From positions 558,001 to 622,000 of the forward strand of contig CP038115.1 in NCBI GenBank assembly GCA_004519485.1: 64,000 nucleotides of DNA, in the 5' to 3' direction. Made by a program: the position numbers and the translations under genes. Below are positions 9,546 to 21,005 of the stretch, piece after piece (positions within the stretch are counted from its first letter, which is position 1; each line of letters begins with the position of its first letter). The notes beneath the pieces are model-generated. The model was not told the origin of the DNA. It saw only the letters and a list, made by a program, of their open reading frames with translations, and searched no databases. The DNA comes from Nannochloropsis oceanica (lineage: Eukaryota; Sar; Eustigmatophyceae; Eustigmatales; Monodopsidaceae).

Positions 9546-11578
9546 ATGGCCTCTCTCCGACTCACCAACCGCGTCCTCGACTTGTGGAAGGCCAAGCAGC
9601 CGGCGGTCACGGCCTGGATGGGCATTGGTTCCGCTCTTACTGCCGAGGCGCTGGCAAGACAGGGGTTCGATGCGTGCTTAGTGGACATGCAGCACGGGAT
9701 GATAGACGAAGGCACGGCGATACAGATGTTTGCAGCCATTTCCACTGTGCCAGGTAGGTAGGGGCATCTCGTATGCCTTCGTCTAATTCCTGTTTCCTGC
9801 CTCGTTTCCTCCCTCGCTTTCTGACGAGTGCCGGCCCCCACTCACCACCCTCTGCCGTCTGACCCCTTCTCCTCCCTCCCTTCTCCCTCATCCCCGTAGG
9901 TGTCACTCCTCTAGCACGCGTGCGATGCAACCAACCGGACAAGATCCATTTCCTCCTCGACGCCGGGGCCTTGGGGATTGTCTGCCCGCTGATTAACACG
10001 GCACAAGTACGAAGGGAGGGAGGGAGGGAGGGAGGGAGGGAGGGAAGGAGGGAGGGAAGGAGACCGGCAGACAAATATTCATTTGGAAAATCTGCTTTTT
10101 AACTCTATCTTCCCACATGTCTTTCCCTTTTTCTACGTCCTCCTTCCTCGTGCAGGAGGTGCGTGACTTCGTGGCGGCCTGTCGCTACCCACCCCAGGGG
10201 CGACGGAGTTATGGACCAGGCCGAGGGGCCTTCGCTTCCGGGTAGGGAGGGAGGGAGAGAAGGAAGGAGAGAGAGTGAGAGAGAGGGAGGGAGGGAAGGG
10301 GGATCGACGGCAGGATAAGGAAAAAATGGGTGATTTGACTCCAGAAGTCCCTCCCCCCCTCCCTTCCTCCCTCAGCGACTACCTGGGCGAGGCTAACGCT
10401 AATATCGCCACTTTGGCCATGATCGAGACCAAGGAGGCTATTGACAACTTGGACGAGATCTGCGCCGTCGACGGCCTGGATGGGGTCTTCATCGGTAATG
10501 CCCTCCCTCCCTCCCTCTCTCCCTCCCTCCCTCCTTTCTTTACCCCACCCCCCTTTCCACATGCTCTATTTCAGCTTCTGTCTCACCCCTCCCTCCCTCC
10601 CTCCCTCCCTCCCCTCCCTTCCTCTTACAGGCCCAAACGATTTGGCGCTTTCCATCGGTCTCCCCCCTTCCTCCGACCCTACCAACACGGAGGTGCTCCG
10701 AGTGATTGAAAACATCAGAAAGTAAGGGAGGGAGGGAGGGGGGCAGGGAGGCAGGGAGGGAGAGAGGTTGGCACAGTGCTCAAATTAAGTAGGGAAAAGA
10801 GGATGGAGGGAAAGGGGGGTGCGAATGCTTCTGGCGTGTCTCTCAAACGCTTATCAACCCCCTACATTGAAATAAATTAATCGATAAATAAAAAGATTAA
10901 TAATAATAACAGACATCGAAAAAAATACTCCAACAACAAAAAACACACAAACACACACTCACAGTGCGGCACACAAGGCAGGCAAGGTTGCCGGCATCTT
11001 CTGCGGAAATGGAGAGACAGCCGGGTAGGTCGCGCCCCCTCCCTCCCTCCCTCCCTCCCTCCCTTCCTCCCTCCCTCCCTCCCTCCCGTCCTCGCTTATG
11101 GTGACGCAACCCCGTCCGTGTCCTCCCTCCCTCCCTCCCTTCCCCAGCACCATGATCGGCCGGGGATTTGATTTTGTCTGCCCGGGATGGGACTTGGGCT
11201 ATTTGATGGGACAAGCAGGAAGCGAGCTGGCGAGAGCCCGAGGGGGTAAGCCAGGCAGAGAAGGGAGGGAGGGAGGGAGGGAGGGAGGGAGGGTTGCACA
11301 TCATGGACATTCATATACACATGCATATACATATATGTACATGTATATGTATAAATATATGTATAAATATTTGTATGAATTTATGTATGAATATATGTAT
11401 GAATATATGTATGAATATATGTATAAATATGTATATAAATATATGTGTGTGTATATATATATGTATACGCGTCATTCCAACCATGTGTACACACGTAGGG
11501 TCAGGCGAAGCGACTGGAAGGGCAGCAACAGCAGCAACAACGACAAGAACGACAACGACGAACACACCTAGATATTGA
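9546..11578 (+). CDS. HpcH/HpaI-family aldolase (2-oxo acid aldolase/citrate lyase-like)
   Basis: Eight exons (9546-9753, 9900-10006, 10156-10241, 10376-10494, 10631-10721, 10965-11024, 11148-11245, 11499-11578) join with consistent phases into 282 residues. Family motifs in order are [76 protein letters not shown] (metal-ligand Glu region), [17 protein letters not shown] (metal-ligand Asp region), [20 protein letters not shown] and [20 protein letters not shown]. Members catalyse metal-dependent aldol cleavage of 2-keto-3-deoxy sugars or 4-hydroxy-2-oxo acids; the exact substrate cannot be told. The last exon encodes an unusual Ala/Thr-rich tail ([16 protein letters not shown]). Intron 7 (11246-11498) carries a TATG/TATA-rich microsatellite. 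Confidence 0.92.
11296..11470. repeat. TATG/TATA-rich microsatellite inside aldolase intron 7
   Basis: An array of about 4- and 12-base units (TGTATGAATA-like, then TATATGTGTG-like) lies between the donor at 11246 and the acceptor at 11498. It reads open on both strands but is intronic. Confidence 0.8.
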
Positions 11579-12226
11579 CGAGACCCGGGAAGTACATAAA
11601 AGGGAGGGAGAGACAGGAGGCGGGAAGTGTATAATAATCATATAACAAGGGAAGGGAGGCTTAGAGGGCACGGATGACTGAGCACGGTGACGGGAGGATG
11701 AACGGGTAGAGAGAGGGAAGTGACGAAAGAGGGATGGAGAGGGAGAACACCAGAGAAGGGGAGGAGGACGGGTCGAGAAGGAGGAGAAGGAGAAGGGGAA
11801 GGACAAGGACAAGGACAAGAACAAGGACAAGGAGGGCTTCCTGTTGTCAATAAATGAAAATATTTCAAAGACGAGGAGGAGGGGTGGAGGCAAAAGCCGG
11901 CAAGGGCGAGCATGACGAGAACCGGGCTGAAGGAAGAGAGGGGAAGAGAAGGAGGAATGAATGTGTGGATGTGTGCACGATAATCGTCGATCATACGACA
12001 CAAGAGGGCAGAAGCAAGTGAAGTAAATCAAGAATAGCAGGGCCACCACCTCTACTACGAGCACCAGCACTAGCAGTAGCAACAGCTCTCTTTCCATTCA
12101 AGCGATAAATTTGGAATCCTTTCTTTTCTTTCTTTCTTTCATCAGTCGTCATTTTCCTCTTCCCTAACTCCTTTTCTACAAAACAACCTCCTTTCATTTC
12201 CTCCTAGCCGCCTTCCCGCCCTCACT
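11579..12226. other. Convergent intergenic region
   Basis: 3' flanks of the plus-strand aldolase and the minus-strand NDUFB3 gene. Purine-rich (AAGGAGAAGG, AAGGACAAGGAC) on the plus strand. Open frames on the minus strand are low-complexity Ser/Phe/Pro strings and are not called. Confidence 0.45.
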
Positions 12227-12698
12227 CTAGTGATGCCCACCCTTCTTTCCCTCCGAGATGACGGCAGTGGAGGGGCCGTCAATGTCATCCTCGAACGTTA
12301 CCGACGCATGGCCACCATGGTGATGATCATCGCCTGAAAAATGGAGGGAATGAAGGAGTGGGAGGGGGTGTGGTGAGTGCGGGGAAGACGGCCGACAGAT
12401 CGATCACCTATCGTATCAGGAGTCTACCAAGAGCTCTCCCCAAATCCCGGTACACAAATGGGCACCCATAGGCAGGGCGTCCGCTGTCAAGGAGCAAGGG
12501 AGGAACAGAAGGGGGATTCGGGTCTTCGCGTCTGTGTTTGTTCGTACCGTTGACTGCCCGGTAGGCCCAATCCACCGCGACAAGACCAACGAAGATGCCA
12601 CAGGCCAAGGGGAAGTTGGGAATTGGTCTCTTGAAGCCATTAGCCAGCATGGGGTGGTTCCGCCACGCGTCTTGACCACGGAGAGAGAAGCCCGGCAT
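12227..12698 (-). CDS. NDUFB3: Mitochondrial complex I subunit NDUFB3/B12-like
   Basis: Two minus-strand exons, 12698-12548 and 12333-12227, are joined by a GTACGA...TTTTCAG intron and give 85 residues. The N-terminal part GQDAWRNHPMLANGFKRPIP matches the NDUFB3/B12 signature (W-K/R-H-P-M-L, then a basic Phe-containing stretch) and is followed by a single membrane segment ACGIFVGLVAVDWAYRAV. The tail DDHHHGGHAS...EGKKGGHH is His-rich. Reading through the intron gives a longer, unconserved ending, so the spliced form is preferred. The protein is an accessory subunit of the inner-membrane arm of NADH:ubiquinone oxidoreductase. Small size and a single helix fit the family. Confidence 0.8.
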
Positions 12699-13093
12699 GG
12701 TGGCTACGCTGTATGACGTCTCTGTGTTTTGACATGTGGAGGAAGCAAGAGGGGGAGATGAGGATGATGACTACGTGGGGGCTGCTCCTGCTTATCTGCC
12801 ATGCTAGAAGGAGGCAGGCAAGCCAGCCCACTCCCAAGACTGACCCAGTCAGAGTCACAGAGAGATAGAGAGAGAATCTAAGCATTTGTCTGTGTTCGGT
12901 GGTGGTGTTGCGAAAGCGCGTAATGGATTCGAGGACAACCTCGACAGTCGTGACCCAATAGGCACCCTCGCTTGTTGGCCTTCGTCTATCTTACTTTCCT
13001 CACTCCTACGCCTCAAAATAACCAAACAGGGCTGGCCAAAAACACCGCGACCATTAAGACTATTCGAGCAGCATCCTTTGTCGGGCCAGAGCC
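12699..13093. promoter_or_regulatory. Divergent intergenic region between NDUFB3 and the C2CD5-like gene
   Basis: The two genes start head to head within about 400 bases, so this interval probably holds both promoters. I see no assignable element. Confidence 0.4.
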
Positions 13094-16000
13094 ATGCCCT
13101 CGGTCGTCAAGGTAAGCAGGGAAAATGCAGGCATCAGACTAACACACTCTACACGGCTCCTGCAGCGGCCCATTGCCCTTTTATCGTGCTTCTGTATGTA
13201 TGCATACTCGGCGTCTTCTGGTCGCCAGCGTCTTTGTCCCGTTATCCCTGTCGCAAAACTCCCTCTTCATTCGTTTGCAACCTTCTCATTGCTCCAGGTC
13301 CGCGTCATTGAGGCTCGCAATATCAGTCCCCCAGGCCGCCTGACGGCCGAAGAGCCGATCGATGTCAGCATCCAAATAACCTTTGCGGGGCAGGAAGAGG
13401 TGAGAGTGGATATGAAATCAATAAGAGACAAGAAAGGTTTGGTCGGAGGAATGGTAAATGAGGTTGACGTAGGCTGGGAAAGTGCGAAGCATGCAGCCTA
13501 CTTCTTTTTTCCCTTTCTCATGTTTGTTACAGATTTGCAACCAATCATACACCTCCCACCCTCCCAACCTCCATTTTCCCATCCTTTCAGCGTACATCCA
13601 TCTGTCGCAAGACCGTGGCACCTCAATGGGACCAAGAGTTTCGGTTCGAGGTCGCCGAAGACACCATCCTTCAGAATGGGCCCATCGAGTTCAAGGTGAG
13701 GTGGGGGGGGGAAGCAAGGAGAGCATAAGAATGTAAAAGCGAAGGAGGAAAACACGAGAGAATTTCCTTGGATGTCTTTCCTTCTTTTTCCTCTCTTCCC
13801 CTCTTCATCCTCGGCCTTCTGTCCGCATATTATGAACGGAGACATCCTCTCATCTCCCTCCCTCCCTCCCTCAGATCGTCCAGCATGACTCCTGGCAGGC
13901 CTCTGGTGGTGAAGACGCTTTCGTTGGCAAGGTCTTCATCGACCTCAATCCCCTTCTCACGCGAATAGGAGAGGAGGATTGGGGAGGAAGAGGAAGAGGA
14001 GGGGTAGGCGGCGGAAGAGGGGGAGGGCGGGAAGGAGGAATCGAGGGAGGAAGGGGGGAGGAGCTTTTGCTGCAGGGGCTGTATCCGCTGTACGACACCC
14101 TGAAGGGCGTGAGGGGTGATTTGGGTGCGTGTAATGGCAGGAGAGAGGGAGGGAGGATGGGAGGAAAAGACATACACATCAAAACATGATCTCCCTCTCT
14201 TTCTGATCACCATCCTTCCCTCTCTTTCTCTCTGCTTCCCTCCCTCTAGCACTTAGCGTCAAGCTCCAGCATGTGGGGAACGAAAATCCATTCCGAGACT
14301 CGTCCATTGGCGTCCGCTTCTTCTCGGCGAGCGTGCTGGATCCAGAAGGTGGGGAGAGAGGGAGGGACGGGGAGGGACGAAGGGAGGGACCGAGGGACAG
14401 AGGGCACGGCACTCATTCTATACACACCTCTCTCCATTTTCTGATAGTCTTTCAGGTGGATAAGATCCTGGGATTTGTGGAGGAGCTGGTGGTGGAAAAC
14501 GACCCGGAGTTTGAATGGTGAGGAGGGAGGGAGAGAGGGAGGGAGAGAAAGAGGCAAGAGGAAGGAATGCTTCTACCATTCAATTTTCACTTCTCGCCCT
14601 CTCGCCCTCCTTCCTTTTCCCCCTCCTCCCTTCCTTCCTTCCTCTTTTCCTTGAACAGGAAGGATCAGTTTAGGCATTCGCGGTCTTCGAACGAGTCCCG
14701 GCAGACGCTCCTTTACAGGCTGGATGCCAGCGTCCGTCGCCAGCTCGGCAAGAAGGTAGGAACGGCCCCTCCCTCCCTCCCTCCTTCCCTCCCTCCTTCC
14801 CTCCCTTCCCTTTTTCCCTGCTTTCTGTGAGATCACCCCCCCCTCTCTCTTTTTTCCCTCCGGCATTTAGGTGCTTGATCTGAAGGGCAACGCCCTCCTT
14901 GCGTATCAGTTGCACTTCGACGTGGAGGGGGACAGTGGGCTGGTCGCTCGAGCCTACGGCACAGCATGCCGTGTGCGAGGCCGGGGGGAAGGGAGGGAGG
15001 GAGGGAGGGAGGGAGGGAGGGAAGAGGAGGAGGGAGGGAGGGAGGAGGGGGAGGGAGAGCGAGTGGATGGGTTGCCCCTGGTGGAGAAGCGGGATAAGAG
15101 GGAGCAACAGGAGGGGCACGGGAGGAGGAGGAGAGGGTGGGGAGGGGGGGAGAGGGGGAGGGAGGGAGGGAGGGAGGAGGAGGGAGGAGGGGCTGGGGAG
15201 GAGGATGTACAGCTTCTCACACTGACAGAATTTGAACCGTGTGTGCGGATGCGGCTTGGAGGACTAGGTCAGGAGGGAGGGAGGGAGGGAGAGCGGGAAG
15301 AAGGAAGGGAAAGTATTCGTCTGTGACATGCAACTCTCACACCATCCCTCCCTCCCTCCCGGCCTCTCTCCCTCCCTCAGTGACTGCCAAGTCGGTGAAG
15401 TACCTGGGAAAGCTCGCCTCCAAGCTCGCGGATCAGGCAAGGAGGGAGGGAAGGAGGAAGGGAGGGAGGGAGGGAGGGACGGAGGGACGGAGAACAAAAG
15501 AGAGATCAAGCTTCGAGGTTCCCGCCATTTTTCTAATCCCAAATCAAACCCATCGAAACGAGCAGGAGACGAGGGACGGGTGGTGGTTCGAGCTTCGGGA
15601 GGAAGTGAAAGGCCACGCCCTCCTCCTCGGCTGCACCCACATCGTGGGCTACCGAGAACAAGCTACCATCCACGATGACGTCTGTCTCCTCCAGGCGGCG
15701 GGCACGGCCGCCGTCCTCCGATGGGGGCCCGCCCTCCCTCCCTCCTTCCCGCCCTCTCTGGTGGGGGGGAATGAGGTAGGTATGTGTTTATTTGTGGGCG
15801 GTTATACACATGCAGTGTATTCTATGTATGACTGTATGTATGTATGTCTGTATGTATGTACGTATGTGTGACTGTATGCATGTATCTATGTAGCTATGTC
15901 TGTGTTCAGGCATCTGGGTGCAGGTGTGGGGGTATGTGGAGGAGGCTACATTCCCTTGTCCACTCTCCCTTCCTCCTTTTCCCCCTTCTCCCTTCTTCTC

Positions 16001-18515
16001 TCACTCAGATTTTCCACCTCCTATCCTTCCTTTTTCCTTTCCTCCCTTTATACCTTTCCTCACACACAGGCCCTCTTCCTCTCCCCCTCCTCCAGCAATA
16101 CTCCTCTTCCTCCTCCTTTTCAACCACCTTCCTTCACTCTCTCCCCCGATGGCCACCCTCCTCTTTCCCTCTCGTCCTCCTCCTCTTCCTCTACTTCCCA
16201 TCGGCACCTGCAGCAGCAACTGCGGCAACAACAGTCGTCGTCTTCTTCCCTCCCTGCGGCTACTGTGGAGGGAGAAATGGAGGGAGAAAGGGAGGGAGTA
16301 AGGGAGGGAGGGGCAGCACCACCTGCCTCCGTGCGAAGAGGGGGGAGTGGAGGGAGCGTGTCATCGCTCATGCCCACGGGCGCCCCGAAGGGAGGAGGGA
16401 GGGAGGGAGGGAGGGGGGGGGGAAGGGCGAGGTGGAAGCTAGCGAGGCCGTGTCATTATTGCCACTTGCCTTACCCTCGGCGACGGGCGCCCTTTGCGCA
16501 CATGCGGATCGTCCCTTGTCAGGTAGGGGGGGAGGGAGGGGCAGAGGGAGGCAGGTTGGATGGGGGGGGGGAAGGAAGGAAAAGAAAGGGTAACAGAAGG
16601 TAAAATGAGGGAGGGAAGGAGGGCGGGAGAGAGGATGGAGACAGGCGGAAGGCTGAAGGCCAAGCAAGATACCCCTTCATACGCCCGTGTGTTGCATGAC
16701 AGTCTAAAACAATATGTTGGCGCCCGATACAATGTGCTGGAAACACACAGGTGTGTGGGCGGAAATGGGTGCCGGAGGGATTGCTTGCCACCATCGAGCC
16801 GCCGGTCCGTTTGCTGACGCGGGGGGAGGGGGTCTTGATTGAGGTAGGGAGGGAGGGAGGGAGGGAGGGAGGGAACCATGCACGGTGGAAATAAAGAGGC
16901 ATTTCTGTGGAGAGGGGTGCTTGACGTCTCTTCCCTCCCTCCCCCCTTCCCTCCCTCCCCCCCACCCTCTCTTCCTTAGGCCCGCGTCTGTCGCCCCCGA
17001 GCCCGAGGCACGGGCGAGTTGGACGCCCTCCAAGTCTCTCACGCCCTGCCTTTCCTCGAGTATGATCTCCACCGACAGCTGATGCTCAAGATGAGGGTCT
17101 TGGGCGTCAATGCCTGCTTCGCCATTCGCAGCCAGCTACAGGTCATTTGGGGCTGGACCTCCTCCCTTCCCTTCCCTCCCCTCCCTCCTTTCCTTCACCT
17201 GTTCATTTCCACCACCTTTCCTTCCCTCCCGCTCTCAGGTCGGTGCATCCATCATTCTTGGAACCCTCAGTGGGACTGGCACTTATGTTTCGGCCTTACC
17301 CCCACTAGGTGAGAGAGGAGGGAAGGAGGGAAGGAGGGAGGGAGGGGGGGACGGACCAAAAGCTCACTTTTTTGTTGTGTTTTTACTCACAACTTTTTCG
17401 CACACACCCAGCGCCGCTGGCCATTCGCCGCACATTTGCCGTGAAAGATGAGGAAGACAGGTAAATGAGGAGGTCGACGGTGAGGGACGAAAAGAGGAAG
17501 GAAGGGAGGGAGGGAGGGAGGGAGGGAGAGAGGAAAGGGAGAAGGGAAGGGTAGTTTTCTTCCATCTTTCTCATCCCACTTGTTGAGGCATGGTCCTGGG
17601 GAAAGCTTAAATCAGATGAAATGAATGTCTTTCCTTACGGGGAAAAAGGTGGTAAGGGTGTAGAGGGAGGGAGGGTAGGAGGTTCTACTTTCTCACCTGT
17701 TTCTAAATTTGATCTCCCTTATCCCCTCCAAACCCATCACCAGGGCACTGGTGGACATGCAGAGGAAGATAGTGGAGTTGTCGGTCCGGAATGGGGAGAG
17801 AATGAAAAATGCGGAGGAGAGGGATGTGATGATGAGGCAGGAAGGGAGGAAGGGGAAGGGAGGGGAAAGGGGGAGGAGGAAGGAGCGTGTGGTGGCGGTA
17901 GGAAATGTGGGCGACGGAGAGGGGGAGGAGGAGGGAGAGGAGGGGGAGAAAAAGGACGATACGAGAGACCGCCGACAGTGCCGAGGGGAAAAGGCAGCGG
18001 CAAGGAAGAGGAAGAAGGTGAAGAAAGAAGAGAAGGAGGGAGTAGGAGGAAGGGAAGAGAAGGAAGAGGAGGAGGGGATAGGAGGAAGGGAAGTTAAGGA
18101 AGAGGAAGAGGAGGATGAACGGTGGAAGAGAAGCGATGGGAAGGTAGGAACAGTGCGGCGCGCGTCTTCTTTCCTCTCTTTGCCCGCGAGCTCAGAGCAG
18201 AGGATTGTGAGGGGAGTGGGAGACGGACAGAAGAGGGCGAACGACGAGAAAGAAAAGAAAGAGAAGAAGAGGAGGAATGAGGAGAGGGAGAAGAGGAGGA
18301 GGAAGAAAATGCAGCAGCATGAGGAGGGAGGAAGGGAAGGGATTGTGGGAGGAAGGACGGTACCCGGAGGAGAAGCAGAAGAAGAAGGAAGGAAGGGGGG
18401 AGGAGAGCAAGGTTCACATCAACATCTCCTGAAAACCTTCCCCTCTTTGTTATCTTTTTCTTCCTCCTCCTCCTCCTCCTCCTCTTCCTCGTCGTCCTTA
18501 AGCAATGACGGCGCT

Positions 18516-18546
<31 letters not shown>

Positions 18547-18914
18547 ATAGTAATAGTAGTAGTAGTAGTAGTAATAGTAGTAGTAGTAATGGCAGCAAGA
18601 CAAGCAGCAGCAGTAGTGGCAGGAGTAGTGGCAGCAGTAACAGCAGCAGCTCCTCCTCCTCTGCCTCCTCCTCGTCTTCTGAAGACGAGGAGGAGGCAGA
18701 GGAGGAGGGGAGGGAGGGTGTAGTGAGATCTAAACGGTGCCAGTCGCCATGCGAAGGGTCTGAGGAATGGGAGGAGGAAGATGGGGAAGAAGAGGAGGAG
18801 TACGATGATGGTGAAGAGGATGGAGAGGAAAAGAGTCGATTGCTGCGCCGACGTCGGGTAGGGGATGGAGGGAGGAGGGGAAGGACTAAGGGAGGGCCTC
18901 ATCATCGCCATCAT

Positions 18915-18948
<34 letters not shown>

Positions 18949-21005
18949 ACGCACCATTTTTGTTGGAGATTGATGATGAGGTAGACGAGGACATCTTGGC
19001 TGCCCTTCTGGAGCAGGAGCCACCCAAGGGTAAGGAGGGATTGATTGGGAAGGAAGGAAGGAAGGGGAGAGGGAGGGATGAATAATGGCACTCAAAAAAT
19101 ATTTTCTTTTATTAAAATGTTCTCTTCTTTTCTTCGTTTTCCTCCTCCTCCTCCTCCTCCTCCTCCTTCTTCTTCTTCTTCTTTTAATCCTCCTCCTTCC
19201 AGGCATCCTACTCCAGACCACCGAGCGGCCCATCTTCTCCTCCCTCCCTTCTTCTCCTGCTTCCACCCCAGTGCTCATAGGCCTCAAGCGGGTCAAGCTG
19301 GGAGAAGGGCGGCGACGGATGAACCACGATATGGGCCGACTGTTTCGAAAAGTGTACGGTCGGTTGTGCTTCAAGGTAGGGAGGGATTGAGGGAGGAAGG
19401 GAGGGAACGAGGGAGGGAGGGGAGGTGACGCTGCTTTCCTATTTGTTTCGACATGTGCAGAACTATGGTATCAACTCTCCCTCCCTCCCTCCCTCCCTCC
19501 CTCAGGCACGTCATCTAATCCCCTGCGTGCTGCAGGGCATTTCCACCCGTGTGAATCTCATCGACGACAAACCAGGCGAGAAGATAGTGGTAGGGATGGA
19601 GGAAGGAAGGGGGAGGGCAAGGGAAAAAGAGAGAACATGCTTCACCTGCTTCCTCAACTCTTCCTCAACCACACACACACACACACTCTTTTTTTCTTTC
19701 CCTCAGGAGATAGTCGTTACATGTGCGGTCGTCCAGCTACATCACTCCTCCTGCGCCACCCCCTCCTCTGCGCCCTCCCGCTCTCCCTCCCTCCCTCCTT
19801 CTTTCCTCCCCCCCTCCTCCTCCCCATCCTCCTCCTTCTCCACCACCACGGCAGTTTCTACTCTTTTGCCCCGCGGCCTGCTTCTATACCTAGAAGTACT
19901 CGCCGCCGAGCGCGCAGCAATTGGCACCACAGCTCACGGGACCAAAAAGAGGATGGAGGAGGAAGGGGAGGAGAAGGAAGAAGAGGAGGGAGGGAAAGAG
20001 GGCGAGGGGTGTAGGAGGATGTGGATCGATGACGCAGACAACGGCCCAAAGGAGGGACAGGAAAAGATGGAGATTGAAGGAGGGGGTGAGGGCGGGAAGA
20101 TGGCTGCTGCTGCTTTCTTCCCTTCTGGTAGGCCTGCAGTCGATTTCCCAGGCCCCTCATCATCGCGAAAAGCGCGGCCAAAGAACAGCAGCAAGGACAC
20201 CCTCGCCGCCCCCCCTCCTTCCTCCCCTCCCTCCTCTTCCTCCTCTTCATCCGCCTTGTTGAGCTTGAGTCAGCTTTTACTACCGCGCCGACTGTCCAGT
20301 GGAGGCCTGGGAGCAGGAAGGGAGGGGCGGAAAGAGGGAGGGGCAATAGGCCTGCCTCACTATCATACCCCTCCTCAAGATGATCAATACTCTACCTTCA
20401 ATCGTCTCCCCTTCCTCCTCCCCTCCCTCACCCGCAACAGCACTCTCTCTTCTACCAACGCCTCCGCTTCCTCCTCCTTTCATCATTTCCCTCCCCCCTC
20501 CCTCCCGCCCTCCTTCCTCCCTGATCCTCGAAACCTGGTCGAGATCACACCTCTTGCTTTCCTACCTGGTGCTCGTATAACGCGTTATCTCGGTTCTATT
20601 TCCCTTCACTTTGTCAAGGAAAGTAGCATGGCCGCGATGGTAGCTTCGACGGGGGGAGGCGGAGGAAGGGGGGGAGGGAAAGAGGCAGGTGGAGGTGGAG
20701 GTGGAGGTGGAGAGGCAATGTGGGGGAACTTGATGCAGGTGTTTTTGGTGGAGGTGAACGCGATGGTGAGGGCCCACGTGGCGGGCTTGGGGGCCAATGC
20801 ATTGGTATCCTATCGGCTTGTCATGCAAGAGAGTGGAGGGAGAGTGTATAGAAGCACGACATATAATATGATCAGCGTGAGAGGGGATGCGGTCCTGGTG
20901 TGTAGTAGTGCTAGTGGAGGAGGGAGGGAAGAAGGGAGAGAGGGGGGAATGGGAGCGAGGGATCTGGGTTATGGCGGCCGAAGGAGTCAGGAGGAGATGG
21001 GATAG
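13094..21005 (+). CDS. C2CD5: C2CD5/CDP138-like C2-domain protein
   Basis: Nineteen exons join in phase to about 1690 residues: 13094-13111, 13298-13399, 13591-13695, 13875-14124, 14250-14348, 14448-14517, 14659-14755, 14871-15267, 15381-15436, 15566-15775, 16070-16522, 16751-16843, 16980-17141, 17239-17308, 17412-17460, 17744-19029, 19203-19375, 19506-19589, 19707-21005. An N-terminal C2 domain (KVRVIEARNISPPGRL ... GKVFIDLNPLLTRI) precedes the family blocks LGFVEELVVENDPEFEW, SNESRQTLLYRLDASVRRQL, NALLAYQLHFDVEGDSGLV, TRDGWWFELREEVKGHALLL, LLATIEPPVRLLTRGEGVLI, LPFLEYDLHRQLMLKMRVLG, ITPLAFLPGARITRYLGSIS and VRAHVAGLGANALVSYRLVM. In animals C2CD5 is a Ca2+/phospholipid-binding Akt substrate in GLUT4 vesicle fusion. 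The animal protein has about 1000 residues; the excess here is Glu/Lys- and Ser-rich insertion, mainly in exon 16. Exon 9 uses a GC-AG intron. The first exon is only 18 bases (MPSVVK). Confidence 0.9.
15826..15905. repeat. TATG/TCTG microsatellite in a C2CD5 intron
   Basis: A tetranucleotide array (TGTATGTATGTCTGTATG-like) between exons 10 and 11 of the C2CD5-like gene. It reads open but lies between donor 15776 and acceptor 16069. Confidence 0.75.
18500..18690 (+). repeat. AGC/AGT trinucleotide tract coding for poly-Ser in C2CD5 exon 16
   Basis: In-frame AGC, AGT and AAT repeats encode a long Ser/Asn run (SSSSSSSSSNSNSSSSSSNS-like). It lies in the middle of the 429-residue low-complexity insertion, flanked by Glu/Lys-rich blocks. 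Confidence 0.8.

Noticed and set aside
11294-11565. Ile/Met/Tyr-rich frames on both strands
   Set aside because: Translation of a TATG microsatellite inside an aldolase intron.
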